64,000 nt of DNA from Meiothermus hypogaeus (GCF_003574035.1 NZ_QWKY01000005.1:1-64000), one strand, 5' to 3'; shown: positions 43,001 through 51,373, counted from the first letter of the stretch. Made by a program: numbers and translations. Notes: generated by a model from the letters alone, not told the origin.

Positions 43001-43576
43001 CAGGGCGTGCAGCCGCATGGCCTCGCGGTGGTGCAGTTCTTGCAGTTCGTCTTCGCGCAGGAGCCCCAGCCGCGCCGAGAGGGCCCCCCGCAGGTCGTGA
43101 GCGGCCTCGAGGCGTTCAGCTTGCCTTTGCAGGGCCTCGCGCCACAGGTGGGCCAGTTCTTCGCGCCGGGCCTCGAGCCATTCGGCAAAGCCCTCCGCGC
43201 CCGAAAGCTCCAGCCCATCCAGCAACGGCCCCCGGTAGAGGGCCAGGGCGGGCTCGAGTTCCCCTTCCTTCAGATGCGCCCGGAACGCGGCCACATCGGT
43301 CTGGATAGGCCCCAGTTGCAGCAGGTCGCGGTCTGTTTGCAGCAGGGTTGCAATAGGCGTATGCCGCAGCCGGTTGAGCTCGCGCCGCAGGTTGCTCCGG
43401 GCGGTGGCCTCATCCTGCTCGCTCCAGAACAGCCCGGCCAGCTTGCTCCGGGGGGTGGGGCCTTCCAGGGCCAGATAGGCCAGCAGCCCCAACAGCTTAC
43501 GCGTGGGCAGCGCCAGCGGCCTTCCCGCCTGCTCCACCACAGGCGCTCCCAGCAAACGCAGACGAACCCCGGACAT
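40073..43576 (-). CDS. SARP-family regulator with AAA ATPase and TPR repeats
   Basis: An 1167-residue protein. The N-terminal winged helix is VRLRLLGAPVVEQAGRPLALPTRKLLG; the BTAD domain (about 95-245) contains AEWLEARREELAHLWREAL. The ATPase domain starts PLIGREAEWARM and has Walker A CGPAGVGKT (277-285). TPR-like helices fill about 600-1160 (GWAELHLLSARYAEALQQAN). The order SARP-ATPase-TPR is that of large actinobacterial antibiotic regulators. It is divergent from nothing and heads the strand towards module I, so it likely controls that operon. TACCCT 11 bases before the ATG could be its -10. Confidence 0.9.
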   Translation of the reverse strand: MSGVRLRLLGAPVVEQAGRPLALPTRKLLGLLAYLALEGPTPRSKLAGLFWSEQDEATARSNLRRELNRLRHTPIATLLQTDRDLLQLGPIQTDVAAFRAHLKEGELEPALALYRGPLLDGLELSGAEGFAEWLEARREELAHLWREALQRQAERLEAAHDLRGALSARLGLLREDELQELHHREAMRLHALLGEREAALARFARLKDLLRHELHLEPLPETLELARQIEQGTLAAPPPPPAPTGMGLALDPPLIGREAEWARMEAAWAAGQAIYLCGPAGVGKTRLMQEFARHKGPLFLLQAQPGDSGIPYAFYTRAIRQSLAQFPGLELPPWARRELARLVPELEDAPPPITTPEGKLRLLEAITEVIRALGRRGVRSIVTDDLQFVQDAASNEVAAYALGRLLPEGVLHPLVAFRREELNPLILQTIQQQVLQGQAILIELKPLSETDLLRLVRALSGSSGAIRFTQRLHQATGGNPLFVLETLKALFDSGALQVGPEGWRTPYDQETRDYRELPLPASVQEAVARRLQGLGAAPQRLLEAASLAGDGFGLEELEGATALSEWESLEALEQALAANLLQPQGPGYAFSHDLVRRSIREGLGAQRRQLLHRKLAQGLERQSGNPARIAEHWEEGGKPQAAIPWRIRAAEAAVRIYAHREALEQYQKALADGAEGRVAFEIRREQARLWKTLDERVPWAEALSHMQQLASQLGDTALQAETRLGWAELHLLSARYAEALQQANLALQDQPLPPALSGQAHYLGGRALAAMGDLRAAESRLQQALTHLPQDLLTLDIYDWLSIFAYRQGHLEAALRYTEAERSLAQALGSRTGQNNALQNAATFTAAQGHYEQAVQLAEQAIAEAREVGDVTLLRYALLNLFAIHYQRSNFEAALGPLEEGLQSAREPQNPEMEAKFLNNLSLVHWYRGALGAAYRAVSQALELSQQSGHQADALFYQVVLADDLHWLGRPAEAAAMLASAAESTRELGLWGRVPWVETHLARCEVSLGQPEQALKRLERLSQEPRLSDFLNPPRMSWVEGLARLKLNQPALALQAVQDAHSDDPTTTSQLWSVRLWAQARLGRVSPEDLQKGLELLEVQGIPPLEKLSLRQAVMVALRARGDLSQALDQQRLAEQGLQALSGSLKEYPELKDGFWQWYAFHPNVTP

Positions 43577-43647
43577 AGTTTGTTTTCAGGGTAACCCACA
43601 CGACGTCATGAAGCTGTTATGACCTGTCTCCACCATATCTGGGCTAC

Positions 43648-44433
43648 TCAAGCCCCCATGCCAGAGAACTGCCTGAGCCCCTTGCGCCACAGCCAGCGGT
43701 TGATTATCCAGAACACCGCGAACCAGACCCCCAGCACCAAAAACCCCTGGGCCACACTGCCCGTTACCGGCAGCCCCGCAAACAGCGCCGCCGGGAAGTA
43801 GACCAGGTAGGGAAACGGTGTGAGGAGTGCAATACTGCGGACGGCTTCGGGGAAAACCGACAGGGGCGCAATCAGACCCGAAAGAAAGAGATAGGCCATA
43901 AACCACAGCTCCTCCACGGCGGCCCCGCGCTCGGTCCAGAAGCAAAGCATGGCGAATGTGTACTGCATCAGGAAGCGCAATAGAAAAGCGGCCACCGAGG
44001 CCAACAGCCCCAACACCGCCCCTTCCACCTCGGGCACGAAGCGGGCCTGCGGATAGACCACCAGAAAAACCGCCACAATGATGAGCCCAAAGGGCAGCCG
44101 GGTCAGACGCTCGGCCACATGCTGCATCAGGTGATCCCAGCCAGGGTCAATGGGCTTTAGCAGCTTGAAGGAGAGCCGCCCCTGCACCACGTCGTCCTGA
44201 AACTCCCAGATCACCCACACGATGGTGAGCTGGCGCACCAGGAACACGCATAGAAAATAGCGGGCGAATTCCTGCGCCGAAAGCGCGAAACGGCCCCCTT
44301 CGGCGGCCTGGGTCCAGACCCCCATCAGGATCAGGGGCAGCATGGCCGAGAGCGACCAGAGCAGCACCTCGGCGCGGTATTCCAGAAAGTAGGCATACCA
44401 TACCGTCAGGAGGGCACGCAGCTTGCGAAGCAC
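43648..44433 (-). CDS. ABC-2 type permease
   Basis: A 261-residue protein with six helices: FLEYRAEVLLWSLSAMLPLILMG at the N-terminus and FWIINRWLWRKGLRQFSG at the end. The arrangement matches the DUF990/ABC-2 membrane family, usually paired with an ATPase and a second permease. Neither lies next to it here, so the ATPase must be encoded elsewhere. The GTG start at 44433 has TAAACT six bases upstream, suggesting a leaderless transcript. It follows the universal stress gene in the same direction. Confidence 0.8.
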   Translation of the reverse strand: MLRKLRALLTVWYAYFLEYRAEVLLWSLSAMLPLILMGVWTQAAEGGRFALSAQEFARYFLCVFLVRQLTIVWVIWEFQDDVVQGRLSFKLLKPIDPGWDHLMQHVAERLTRLPFGLIIVAVFLVVYPQARFVPEVEGAVLGLLASVAAFLLRFLMQYTFAMLCFWTERGAAVEELWFMAYLFLSGLIAPLSVFPEAVRSIALLTPFPYLVYFPAALFAGLPVTGSVAQGFLVLGVWFAVFWIINRWLWRKGLRQFSGMGA

Positions 44434-44439
44434 CCCTCT

Positions 44440-44445
44440 AGTTTA
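44440..44445 (-). promoter_or_regulatory. Leaderless-type -10 box for the ABC-2 permease
   Basis: TAAACT on the minus strand ends six bases before the GTG at 44433. Confidence 0.5.
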
Positions 44446-44461
44446 CGACGGTATTTCTGGG

Positions 44462-44896
44462 TCACTTGCTCCGCAGCACCAGCACCGGCTTGTCCGAGCG
44501 ATGCAACACCGCCTCCGTCACCGAGCCCAGCATGAAGCGATCCAGCCCACTGCGCCCGTGGGTGCCCATCACGATCAGGTCGTGGTTCTTGGCTTCGGCC
44601 AGGATGGCGTCTACCGGCTTGGCCTCAACCAGCTTGGTCTCGGCCTCGACCCCGGCGGTCTGGGCCAGCTCGGCGGCCTTGCTGAGGGCTTCGCTCCCTA
44701 CCCGCTTGAGGTCTTCGATCAGCTCGAGGCCATAGGGCACGCTCTCGGGGCTAATCCACAGGGTCGAACTGATGTTCTCCACCGCATACAAGAACGTCAC
44801 ACTGGCCCCCATGCTCTTGGCGACCTCCAGGCCTTCCGTAATGGCCTTCTGGCTGCAAGCACTACCATCGGTGGGCATCAGGATTTTTTTGTACAT
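44462..44896 (-). CDS. Universal stress protein, UspA family
   Basis: A 144-residue UspA protein. It opens with KKILMPTDGSACSQKAITEG and has the ATP-binding signature GTHGRSGLDRFMLGSVTEAV near 108-127 (G-x2-G-x9-G-S), so it is the ATP-binding type, followed by VLHRSDKPVLVLR. GGAGG precedes the ATG. Such proteins respond to stress and energy state. The 240 bases upstream (44897-45145) hold no gene. Confidence 0.93.
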   Translation of the reverse strand: MYKKILMPTDGSACSQKAITEGLEVAKSMGASVTFLYAVENISSTLWISPESVPYGLELIEDLKRVGSEALSKAAELAQTAGVEAETKLVEAKPVDAILAEAKNHDLIVMGTHGRSGLDRFMLGSVTEAVLHRSDKPVLVLRSK

Positions 44897-45128
44897 TACG
44901 CCCTCCTTGTCCTTCTGACTCTAATCTAGCCTTCGTCTGTCAGGACGAAAGCCCCTGCGGAAGATTCCATAAGTAACGCTCCTGTACCACCGCGTAACGC
45001 CCTCTATTTTGGGCCAAAAACCCGATAAACACAAGAGAATTACTCTTTCTGTCTGTCAAGCGCAAATAACCAAAATTAACGTAACAGTCCGCTGGTTGAG
45101 AAGCCCGATCAGCCCGCTCAAGACCTCC

Positions 45129-45134
45129 TACAAT
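45129..45134 (+). promoter_or_regulatory. -10 box for pilT
   Basis: TACAAT lies 11 bases before the ATG at 45146, giving a leader of only a few bases. Confidence 0.45.
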
Positions 45135-45145
45135 CGCATTTGCCT

Positions 45146-46258
45146 ATGACCTTTCCAGAACTGCTTGCCAATCTAGTTGCCCGGGGGGTTTCCGACATCC
45201 ACATGCACGTGGGGTTGCCCCTGATGGCCCGCCTGCACGGCAAACTTGGCCCCATCACCCAAAGCCCCCTCACGCCCCAGTACACTGCCGCGCTGGTTGA
45301 TATGATGTGCAACGAGCGGCAAAAAGCCATTTTTGCCGAACGCAACCAGGTAGACCTGGCCTACTCGGTGCAGGGGGTGGCCCGCTTCCGCGTCAACCTG
45401 TTCCGCCAGCGTGGCTCGGTAAGCTGCGTGATGCGGGTGGTCAACTCCGACGAGAGCAAGCTCAAGATTGTCTCGCTGCCCCAGGAAACCATCAACTACT
45501 TCCGTGACAAGGAAAAGGGCCTGGTGTTGGTAACCGGCCCCACCGGCTCGGGCAAGTCCACCACCCTGGCCCGTATCCTCGATGAGATTAACCAGCACCA
45601 CGCCAAAATGATCGTGACCCTGGAAGACCCCATCGAATACCTGCACCGGGGCAAAAATTCCATCGTGGTGCAGCGCGAGATCGGTCAGGATGCTCCCAGC
45701 TTCAAGGATGGGCTGGTAGCGGCCATGCGCCAGGACCCCGACGTGATCATGATCGGCGAGATTCGCGACCACGCCACGGCGGCAGCAGCCCTGGAAGCGG
45801 CCCAGACCGGCCACCTGGTCTTCTCCACGCTGCACACCCTCGATACCGTGCGCACCGTCAACCGCGTGCTCGACCTCTTCCCCCCCCACGAGCGCGAGGT
45901 AGCCCGCATCCTCTTTGCCGAGTCGCTGGTGGGCATTGTCTCCCAGCGCTTGCTGCCCAGCAAGCAGGGTGGGCGGGTTTGTGCAATGGAAATCCTCAAG
46001 GGCAACCTGCGCATCCGCGACCTGATCAAAGACCCCGACCGCACCAACGAAATCTACGAGGCCCTCAAGGATTCGTCGCTCGATGGGATGCAGACCTTCG
46101 ACGACCACCTCGCCGAGCTTTACGCCCGCGACCAGATTGACCTGGAAACTGCCCTGGCCCATGCCACCAGCGCCCAGTACGTCAAGGTGAAAGCCCTGCA
46201 AATCAATGCGGCCCGCCAGACCTTGATTGACGAATCGGTTGTGCAGCACGGTAACTGA
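45146..46258 (+). CDS. pilT: Type IV pilus retraction ATPase PilT
   Basis: A 370-residue hexameric ATPase that depolymerises type IV pili for twitching and DNA uptake. Walker A GPTGSGKSTTLARIL; Asp box TLEDPIEYLH; Walker B with VIMIGEIRD; His box TGHLVFSTLHTLDTVRTVNR. The PilT-specific C-terminal AIRNLIRE motif is replaced by EILKGNLRIRDLIKD, so it may be a PilT2/PilU-like variant. I use the ATG at 45146. No pilus genes are adjacent. Confidence 0.9.
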   Translation: MTFPELLANLVARGVSDIHMHVGLPLMARLHGKLGPITQSPLTPQYTAALVDMMCNERQKAIFAERNQVDLAYSVQGVARFRVNLFRQRGSVSCVMRVVNSDESKLKIVSLPQETINYFRDKEKGLVLVTGPTGSGKSTTLARILDEINQHHAKMIVTLEDPIEYLHRGKNSIVVQREIGQDAPSFKDGLVAAMRQDPDVIMIGEIRDHATAAAALEAAQTGHLVFSTLHTLDTVRTVNRVLDLFPPHEREVARILFAESLVGIVSQRLLPSKQGGRVCAMEILKGNLRIRDLIKDPDRTNEIYEALKDSSLDGMQTFDDHLAELYARDQIDLETALAHATSAQYVKVKALQINAARQTLIDESVVQHGN

Positions 46259-46279
46259 AAACTGCAACCCTACCAGGTG

Positions 46280-46301
46280 CCCACCCCGGTTTCGGGGTGG
46301 G
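46280..46301 (+). terminator. Terminator after pilT
   Basis: CCCACCCCGG-TTT-CGGGGTGGG-like hairpin 21 bases after the pilT stop, followed by TTATATCTT. Confidence 0.65.
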
Positions 46302-46320
46302 TTATATCTTGGGGTGGGTT

Positions 46321-46594
46321 ATACCGGATTCAAAAGGACAGTCTACAAAGCCAAAAAACCCCATAAGCTGTCTTTTTGAATCCTCGAGCACACCCCTCCC
46401 TTGAGTACCGGCGTTAGCCGGGGGCCGATGGCCCTTCACTGACGGTCGGCGAAGAAAGCGTCTCCCTTTCCAAGGGGCGGTATCGCCCTCCGCTACGCGG
46501 ATAACTTCCAAGGGGCGGTATCGCCCTCCGCTACGCGGATAACTTCGGCCCGGTTGATTCGTTACCGAACGGTAACGAATCAACCGAATCTTGG
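46321..46594 (-). repeat. MITE-like repeat, copy D (two 38-bp units)
   Basis: Begins ATACCGGATTCAAAAGGACAG next to the pilT terminator and ends GAATCTTGGCA, so its far end is eroded. The internal hairpin is GATTCGTTACC-GAAC-GGTAACGAATC: both arms differ from the GTTCGTCACC type of copies B, C and F yet still pair. Reverse orientation relative to copy B. Confidence 0.88.
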
Positions 46595-46682
46595 CAGGAC
46601 ATCTTGCCCCAGTGTTTTGAGGCATAATTTCAGCAGAATCCCAGGCTGTTTCTCTTGCGCTCAGCTATTCGGGAGGTGTCCC

Positions 46683-48767
46683 GTGAAAACCATGCGTGTC
46701 ATAACCAGGCTGCTGGTGGCCTTGTGGTTTTTGGCCGGCTGGGTGCAGCTTCCTGCCCTGGCACAACTGCCACTTTGGCCCAGCCTCGAGCAGCTCCTGC
46801 AAGGAGAGCCGCCCATTACCACCAGCCTGAACGACGCCGTGACCGATGTTCCTTTTTTGGACGATTTCAACCCCACGGGCTTTGTGGGTATCTCGGCCTT
46901 GCCTAGAGGCCCCCAGCAAGGGTTTGTACTGCGGCCAGGACTCTTTGCTTTCGAGGCCCAGAGCTATTGTTTGAACGCAGGGGCCTATGCCCCTAGCAAG
47001 GGGGATGGCTATGTCTATGCCCCGCTCAAGGGTGCCCGGGCCGGGGTCATTGCCAGCTTGCTGCGCCGCTCGGTGGAGCGGCCCGAGATTGCCCAGCGCG
47101 ACATTCAGGCGCTTATCTGGGCCATTCTCTCGCGCACCCGCCTGAGCGACATGTCCCCGCGCATGCTGGCGGTGGCGACCCAGTTACTCACCCCCCAGGA
47201 GATGTTCGAGGTGAATGGGGGTGCTCTGGGCCTGATTCCCGAAAGCTTGCTGCGGCAGATGATGGCCCGGCTGCCCCAGCCCATCCAGCAACTGCTGGAA
47301 GCCGAGGCCCGGCTGCGTTCGCTTTTGACCCAAGCCAACACCACCTTCGAGCAGCTCGAGCGGGCCGCCGTGCGCTTTGGGGTGGCCCCTCGGGGCGAGG
47401 GCAGCCGGGAGATACCAGAGGGGCGCTGGTCGTATCACCCCGACGGCTACTTTATCCGCTACTTCCCCAGCGGCTACTCCCACACGCGTGTGGAGCTATA
47501 CGTACCCGAAGCCCTCGAGGTGCGCCAGGATGCCCTGGGCCGGATTATCTCGATTGCCGATGCATACGGCAACCGCATCGAAACCACCTACGACGACGCC
47601 ATTCCTCCGCTGACTATTGCAGGCGATGCGGGTATCCAAGGGTATGCATTTCGCTCGATACGTTTTGTGCAAAGTTTAGAAATCCCTCCTGAAATGGCTA
47701 TGGCGTTGGAGTTCACCTGGGAGAACCGAGGTTGGACGTTGCTGGGCCTGCCCGCAGGGGCGGGCTTACCGGATTCACCCTTAGACAGCTATAAAGATGC
47801 AGCGGAGCGCTATCGCTGGGCGATAGAGCATCTGCGTCAGATTAAGCGGATCGACCAGGTCTTCAGAGTGCAGGGGGAGCCTCGAGTGCTGGTAGATTTG
47901 GGTCTGTACACTCGAGCCCTAAAGCAAGTCCTCCAGCAAAGCCAGCCCAACGCTCCATCCTGGGCCGAAGAACACCTTGGATTGGCTTATAGGGCCTGGC
48001 AGGCTGCCCTGTGCCAGCGGGAAGGGGGCTGCCAGGGTACCCTTGGGGTGACCTCTGGTCACATCCCGTTGGTGCAGTGGGTTTCGTCCCGTTTGCTGGC
48101 CCTATTGCCTACCAGAAATAAGGAACTGGATGGGGGTGTTGCCGCTCCGGGTAATACGTCCAACCAACGCTTGGCTCAGTCCAACACAGGCAATGATAAG
48201 AAAGACGCTTGCCAAACGATCAAAGATGAACTTTTATTGGAGCAATTAGCTTTGAATGCCTATAGAAATCCCGATTTGCTGAAGTACGCAACAGATAGAA
48301 ACCTTGATGACACCGATTACGATGTTGCAGTAAAGAATTACGTGGCCAGAGTTTGGGATTCTGGTAGAACGCCTTCTTCCCTAACTCCAGAGGATGTAGC
48401 TGCGATGTTCACTACACAGCGAACCGAGAGGTTTTTTGGCCCTGCAATGGCATTCGATCCTCATACGGGTAGTGTCTACTTCAATCAGAGCAAAGAGGGT
48501 GAGCCGGATTGGATTCAGATACTTGATATGGATGGGAGGCCCACGGAGAACTATGCCAAAGCCTCTAAAGCATACGAGGAGAACTACGGGAAGCAAGCTG
48601 GTAATACATTGTTCAACGCACATGTAGAGCATGAAAAAGTGCATCAGCGAAATCGCTGGAAGTATCCGGGTGGGTTCCCCGAAAACCTGAGCAAGAACGA
48701 GATAGAAGCTTACCAGAAGTCCGTTGAAATAAAACAACAGGGCCTCAAACAACTAGGTTGCCCATAA
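46683..48767 (+). CDS. Secreted YD-repeat-type protein with HExxH C-terminal domain
   Basis: About 694 residues from a GTG at 46683 with GGGAGGTG upstream. The signal peptide is TRLLVALWFLAGWVQLPALA. A helical N-terminal half is followed by an RHS/YD-like segment DALGRIISIADAYGNRIETT. From about residue 478 composition changes to AT-rich, and the C-terminal domain carries HVEHEKVHQRN, an HExxH zinc-protease motif (H650, E651, H654) with a possible third ligand in NEIEAYQKS. This is the plan of a polymorphic toxin: conserved secreted front, variable enzymatic tip. No immunity gene follows; rlmB starts 24 bases later. Function inferred only. Confidence 0.7.
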   Translation: MKTMRVITRLLVALWFLAGWVQLPALAQLPLWPSLEQLLQGEPPITTSLNDAVTDVPFLDDFNPTGFVGISALPRGPQQGFVLRPGLFAFEAQSYCLNAGAYAPSKGDGYVYAPLKGARAGVIASLLRRSVERPEIAQRDIQALIWAILSRTRLSDMSPRMLAVATQLLTPQEMFEVNGGALGLIPESLLRQMMARLPQPIQQLLEAEARLRSLLTQANTTFEQLERAAVRFGVAPRGEGSREIPEGRWSYHPDGYFIRYFPSGYSHTRVELYVPEALEVRQDALGRIISIADAYGNRIETTYDDAIPPLTIAGDAGIQGYAFRSIRFVQSLEIPPEMAMALEFTWENRGWTLLGLPAGAGLPDSPLDSYKDAAERYRWAIEHLRQIKRIDQVFRVQGEPRVLVDLGLYTRALKQVLQQSQPNAPSWAEEHLGLAYRAWQAALCQREGGCQGTLGVTSGHIPLVQWVSSRLLALLPTRNKELDGGVAAPGNTSNQRLAQSNTGNDKKDACQTIKDELLLEQLALNAYRNPDLLKYATDRNLDDTDYDVAVKNYVARVWDSGRTPSSLTPEDVAAMFTTQRTERFFGPAMAFDPHTGSVYFNQSKEGEPDWIQILDMDGRPTENYAKASKAYEENYGKQAGNTLFNAHVEHEKVHQRNRWKYPGGFPENLSKNEIEAYQKSVEIKQQGLKQLGCP

Positions 48768-48779
48768 GTGGTAGAGGCT

Positions 48780-48785
48780 TAGACT
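48780..48785 (+). promoter_or_regulatory. Leaderless-type promoter of rlmB
   Basis: TAGACT ends six bases before the ATG at 48792. TTGCCC lies 16 bases further up and could be the -35 box; it overlaps the end of the upstream gene. Confidence 0.55.
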
Positions 48786-48791
48786 GTTCCC

Positions 48792-49502
48792 ATGCTGATC
48801 TACGGACGCAACCCAGTCTTGGAGGCCCTGCGCGAAGGCCAGGCGGGGCAGGTCTGGGTCGCCAAAGGTGTGGAAAACTGGCTCTTGAAGGAGCTGGACA
48901 AGCTGGGGGCTTCTTACAAACTGGTGCCCCGCATCGAGCTCGACCAGATGGTGCGGACCACCCAGCACCAGGGGCTGGTGGCCGAGATTGAAGAAGCCAC
49001 CTATGCCGACCCGGAGGCCCCCTTTCGGCTGGCCCAACAGCGCGGCGAGCAGGTCTTGCTGGTGGTGCTGGACGGCGTGACCGACCCACGCAACTACGGA
49101 GCCCTGATCCGCAGCGCCTTTGCGCTGGGGGCGCATGGGGTCATCACCGAAGAGCGCCGCAGTGCGCCCTTATCGGCCCTGGTGCTCAAGGCTTCGGCAG
49201 GTACGGCCCGCAAGATTCCCCTGGTGCAGGTCAAGAACATTGCGCGGCATCTGGAACAAATCAAGCAGCAGGGGGTCTGGGTGTATGGCACCAGCGGCAA
49301 AGCCAGCAAGACCATCGCCGAACTGGACTACCGGCGCCCCCTGGCGATTGTAATTGGCTCAGAAGGCGAGGGTATGCGCCGCCTGGTGACCGAGCACTGC
49401 GACGAGCTGGCCAAAATTCCCCTGGCCCAAGGGGCCGAAAGCCTGAATGCGGCGGTGGCCTTGGGGGTGGTGCTGTATCAGGTGCGGTTGGGACGTGGGT
49501 AG
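48792..49502 (+). CDS. rlmB: SpoU/TrmH-family 23S rRNA 2'-O-methyltransferase
   Basis: A 236-residue SPOUT enzyme. An N-terminal substrate-binding domain (MLIYGRNPVLEALREG) is followed by the trefoil-knot domain with the three motifs: LDGVTDPRNYGALIRSAFALG, IVIGSEGEGMRRLV and IPLAQGAESLNAAVALGVVLY. This is the RlmB type, methylating G2251 of 23S rRNA in E. coli numbering; TrmH-like members of similar length cannot be fully excluded. Confidence 0.9.
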   Translation: MLIYGRNPVLEALREGQAGQVWVAKGVENWLLKELDKLGASYKLVPRIELDQMVRTTQHQGLVAEIEEATYADPEAPFRLAQQRGEQVLLVVLDGVTDPRNYGALIRSAFALGAHGVITEERRSAPLSALVLKASAGTARKIPLVQVKNIARHLEQIKQQGVWVYGTSGKASKTIAELDYRRPLAIVIGSEGEGMRRLVTEHCDELAKIPLAQGAESLNAAVALGVVLYQVRLGRG

Positions 49503-49643
49503 GGCTTAAGCAAACACGCCACGAATTGTGTCCACAGTTCAGGCTCGAGGGCCTGCGAAGCCAAAGGTTTTTGCAAACCGGCTATGGACTACAGGCATCA
49601 AGCACGGGTTGTAGGCTATGAGCCATCGGCCATCTGCAGCAAA

Positions 49644-50720
49644 CTAACGATAATACCTGGCCGTATCGCGCAGATGCCCCTGAAAGTCCACGTTCAGGAA
49701 CAGGCGACCCTGGGCATGCAGGAAGTACAGGTATTTCTGACCCTTGTCGTTGGTGCGCACGGGGTTAAGAACGGCCTGCAGGGCTTCGGCGCCGGGGTTG
49801 CCAATGGCACCGGGGGGCAGGCCGCGCCGGGTGTAGCTGTTGTAGGGGGTGTCCTTTTCAAAGTCGCCTGCGCTACGGTTGAGTTCGGGCAGGCGCTTGC
49901 CCAGGCCGTAGGCCACCGTGGGGTCGGCCTGGAGGGGCATGCCAACTTCCAGGCGGTTGAGGAAGATGCCGGCGATAACGGGCTTTTCGCTGTTGTTGGC
50001 GGCCTCGGCCTGCACGATGGAGGCCAGCGTGACCCAGTCGTGGATGCTTTTTAGCCCAAGCTGCTTCAGGCGGCTCAGGGCCTGGGGCGTGAACTCCTGT
50101 TGCATGCGGCGGGTCATGGCGCGGATTACGTCTTCGGCGGTGTAGTCGAGGGGGAAATCGTAGGTAGCGGGGAAGAGGTAGCCCTCGAGGCTGGGCCCCC
50201 TGGCTTCTATGGGACGCAGCTCGGCGGTGGGGTTATTAACCAGCTCGAGGAAGCGGGGGCCGTCCAGGTTGTTGTCACTCAGGCGCTGGGCCATGTCCAC
50301 CGCCCGCCAGCCTTCGGGAAAGGTGATGCGTACCGTGAGGGGGCGCGACTCGTCGGTGATGGCCAGGGCGATGGCCCGCAGACCCTTGCCCTCGAGCTTG
50401 TAGTAGCCGGGTTTGAGTTCTTTGTCCTGCCCCGAAAAGCGCAGGTACAGGGCAAACAGGTAGCCCGAGCGCACCAGCCCGGCCTGCTCGAGCAAACGCC
50501 CCACGGCGGTGGCCCCACTGCCTTTGGGAATGCGAATCTCGGCGGTGGTGCCGGTAGGGCCCATCAGGTACAGGGCGTAGCCCAACACCACCGCCACCAG
50601 CGCAAACATGAACAGCACCCCCCGCAGAATCCAGCGGGTGGGCGACTTGCCCCGTTCCTGGGGGTCGTCGGGGGCCGTCGGGGGTGTCTCTGAAAGGGAG
50701 GTCTTGTTGGGTTCATCCAT
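49644..50720 (-). CDS. mltG: Endolytic murein transglycosylase MltG
   Basis: A 358-residue YceG-like protein with a cytoplasmic N-terminus, a single helix (RGVLFMFALVAVVLGYALYLMG), a LysM-like subdomain and the catalytic domain. Catalytic Glu lies in LASIVQAEAANNSEKPVIAG; downstream motifs are PLQADPTVAYGLG, TPYNSYTRRGLPPGAIGNPG and the closing LYFLHAQGRLFLNVDFQGHL. It cuts nascent peptidoglycan strands and limits their length. It follows ruvX by 24 bases on the same strand, a common pairing. The 140 bases after its stop hold no gene. Confidence 0.93.
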   Translation of the reverse strand: MDEPNKTSLSETPPTAPDDPQERGKSPTRWILRGVLFMFALVAVVLGYALYLMGPTGTTAEIRIPKGSGATAVGRLLEQAGLVRSGYLFALYLRFSGQDKELKPGYYKLEGKGLRAIALAITDESRPLTVRITFPEGWRAVDMAQRLSDNNLDGPRFLELVNNPTAELRPIEARGPSLEGYLFPATYDFPLDYTAEDVIRAMTRRMQQEFTPQALSRLKQLGLKSIHDWVTLASIVQAEAANNSEKPVIAGIFLNRLEVGMPLQADPTVAYGLGKRLPELNRSAGDFEKDTPYNSYTRRGLPPGAIGNPGAEALQAVLNPVRTNDKGQKYLYFLHAQGRLFLNVDFQGHLRDTARYYR

Positions 50721-50744
50721 GCTACATACTCCGGAATACGCGGC

Positions 50745-51149
50745 TTATGCACCTGCCAAATAGGACTCGAGCAGCGCAATGGCTGCGGCTTCGTCTAGCT
50801 TACCCTTCTCCTGCCGGATGCGTTTGGGGGCGTTCCTCAGGCGGTGCTGACCCAGCTTGGTGGTGTAGCGCTCGTCCACAAGCTCGACGTGTAAGCCCTG
50901 CTCGCGCATGGCCTCGACCAAGGCCAGTACCGATTCGGCCTGGGCACTCAGGCTGCCGTCGGTGCGCAGGGGGAGCCCCACCACAAAGCGCTCGGCCCGC
51001 TCCTGTTCGGCCAGGGCCGCCAGGGCTGCAAGGTCGGCCTCGAGGCCCTTACGAACCAGGTAGCCCCGGCCAAAAGCCCAGGGTGAGCCCGTCTCGCCAA
51101 CCGCCAGGCCAATCCGGGCTTCCCCTACGTCCAGTGCCACCACTTTCAT
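50745..51149 (-). CDS. ruvX: RuvX/YqgF-family putative pre-16S rRNA nuclease
   Basis: A 134-residue RNase H-fold protein: the first strand [17 protein letters not shown] carries the first acidic residue; [18 protein letters not shown] is the second motif; [14 protein letters not shown] gives the third; [12 protein letters not shown] ends the fold. E. coli YqgF acts in 16S rRNA 5' maturation; Holliday-junction resolution has also been proposed. Operon with mltG. Confidence 0.92.
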   Translation of the reverse strand: MKVVALDVGEARIGLAVGETGSPWAFGRGYLVRKGLEADLAALAALAEQERAERFVVGLPLRTDGSLSAQAESVLALVEAMREQGLHVELVDERYTTKLGQHRLRNAPKRIRQEKGKLDEAAAIALLESYLAGA

Positions 51150-51237
51150 CCTGTCTATTATTTCGCCTGGCAGGCTAGAGAAAATGAGGATACACTGCCA
51201 AGTTTCGAATTTGTGCTTTTGTCGTCTGAGAATAGCT

Positions 51238-51299
51238 AGGGCAACCGCAAAGTTGCCCTAAGCGCCCTCTCCCACAAGGGTAGGGGGGAGGGTGCCTTA
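51238..51299. other. Two hairpins upstream of repeat copy E
   Basis: AGGGCAAC-CGCAAA-GTTGCCCT (8-bp stem) is followed by a second GC-rich fold from GCGCCCTCTCCC to GGGGAGGGTGC. They lie in the gene-free gap 51150-51502 between divergent genes. Confidence 0.5.
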
Positions 51300-51302
51300 T
51301 GG

Positions 51303-51373
51303 AGTGCTCGAGGATTCAAAAAGACAGCTTATGGGGTTTTTGGTTTTGTAAACTGTCCTTTTGAATCCGGTAT
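51303..51373 (+). repeat. MITE-like repeat, copy E (end hairpin only)
   Basis: Only the last 70 bases of the element: GAGTGCTCGAGGATTC, the hairpin with stem GATTCAAAAAGACAG / CTGTCCTTTTGAATC (one mismatch) and the terminal CCGGTAT. The front part, units and first hairpin are missing. Confidence 0.8.

Noticed and set aside
45146-46258. PilB-type extension ATPase
   Set aside because: Length of 370 residues and lack of an N-terminal GSPII_E domain fit the retraction ATPase group.
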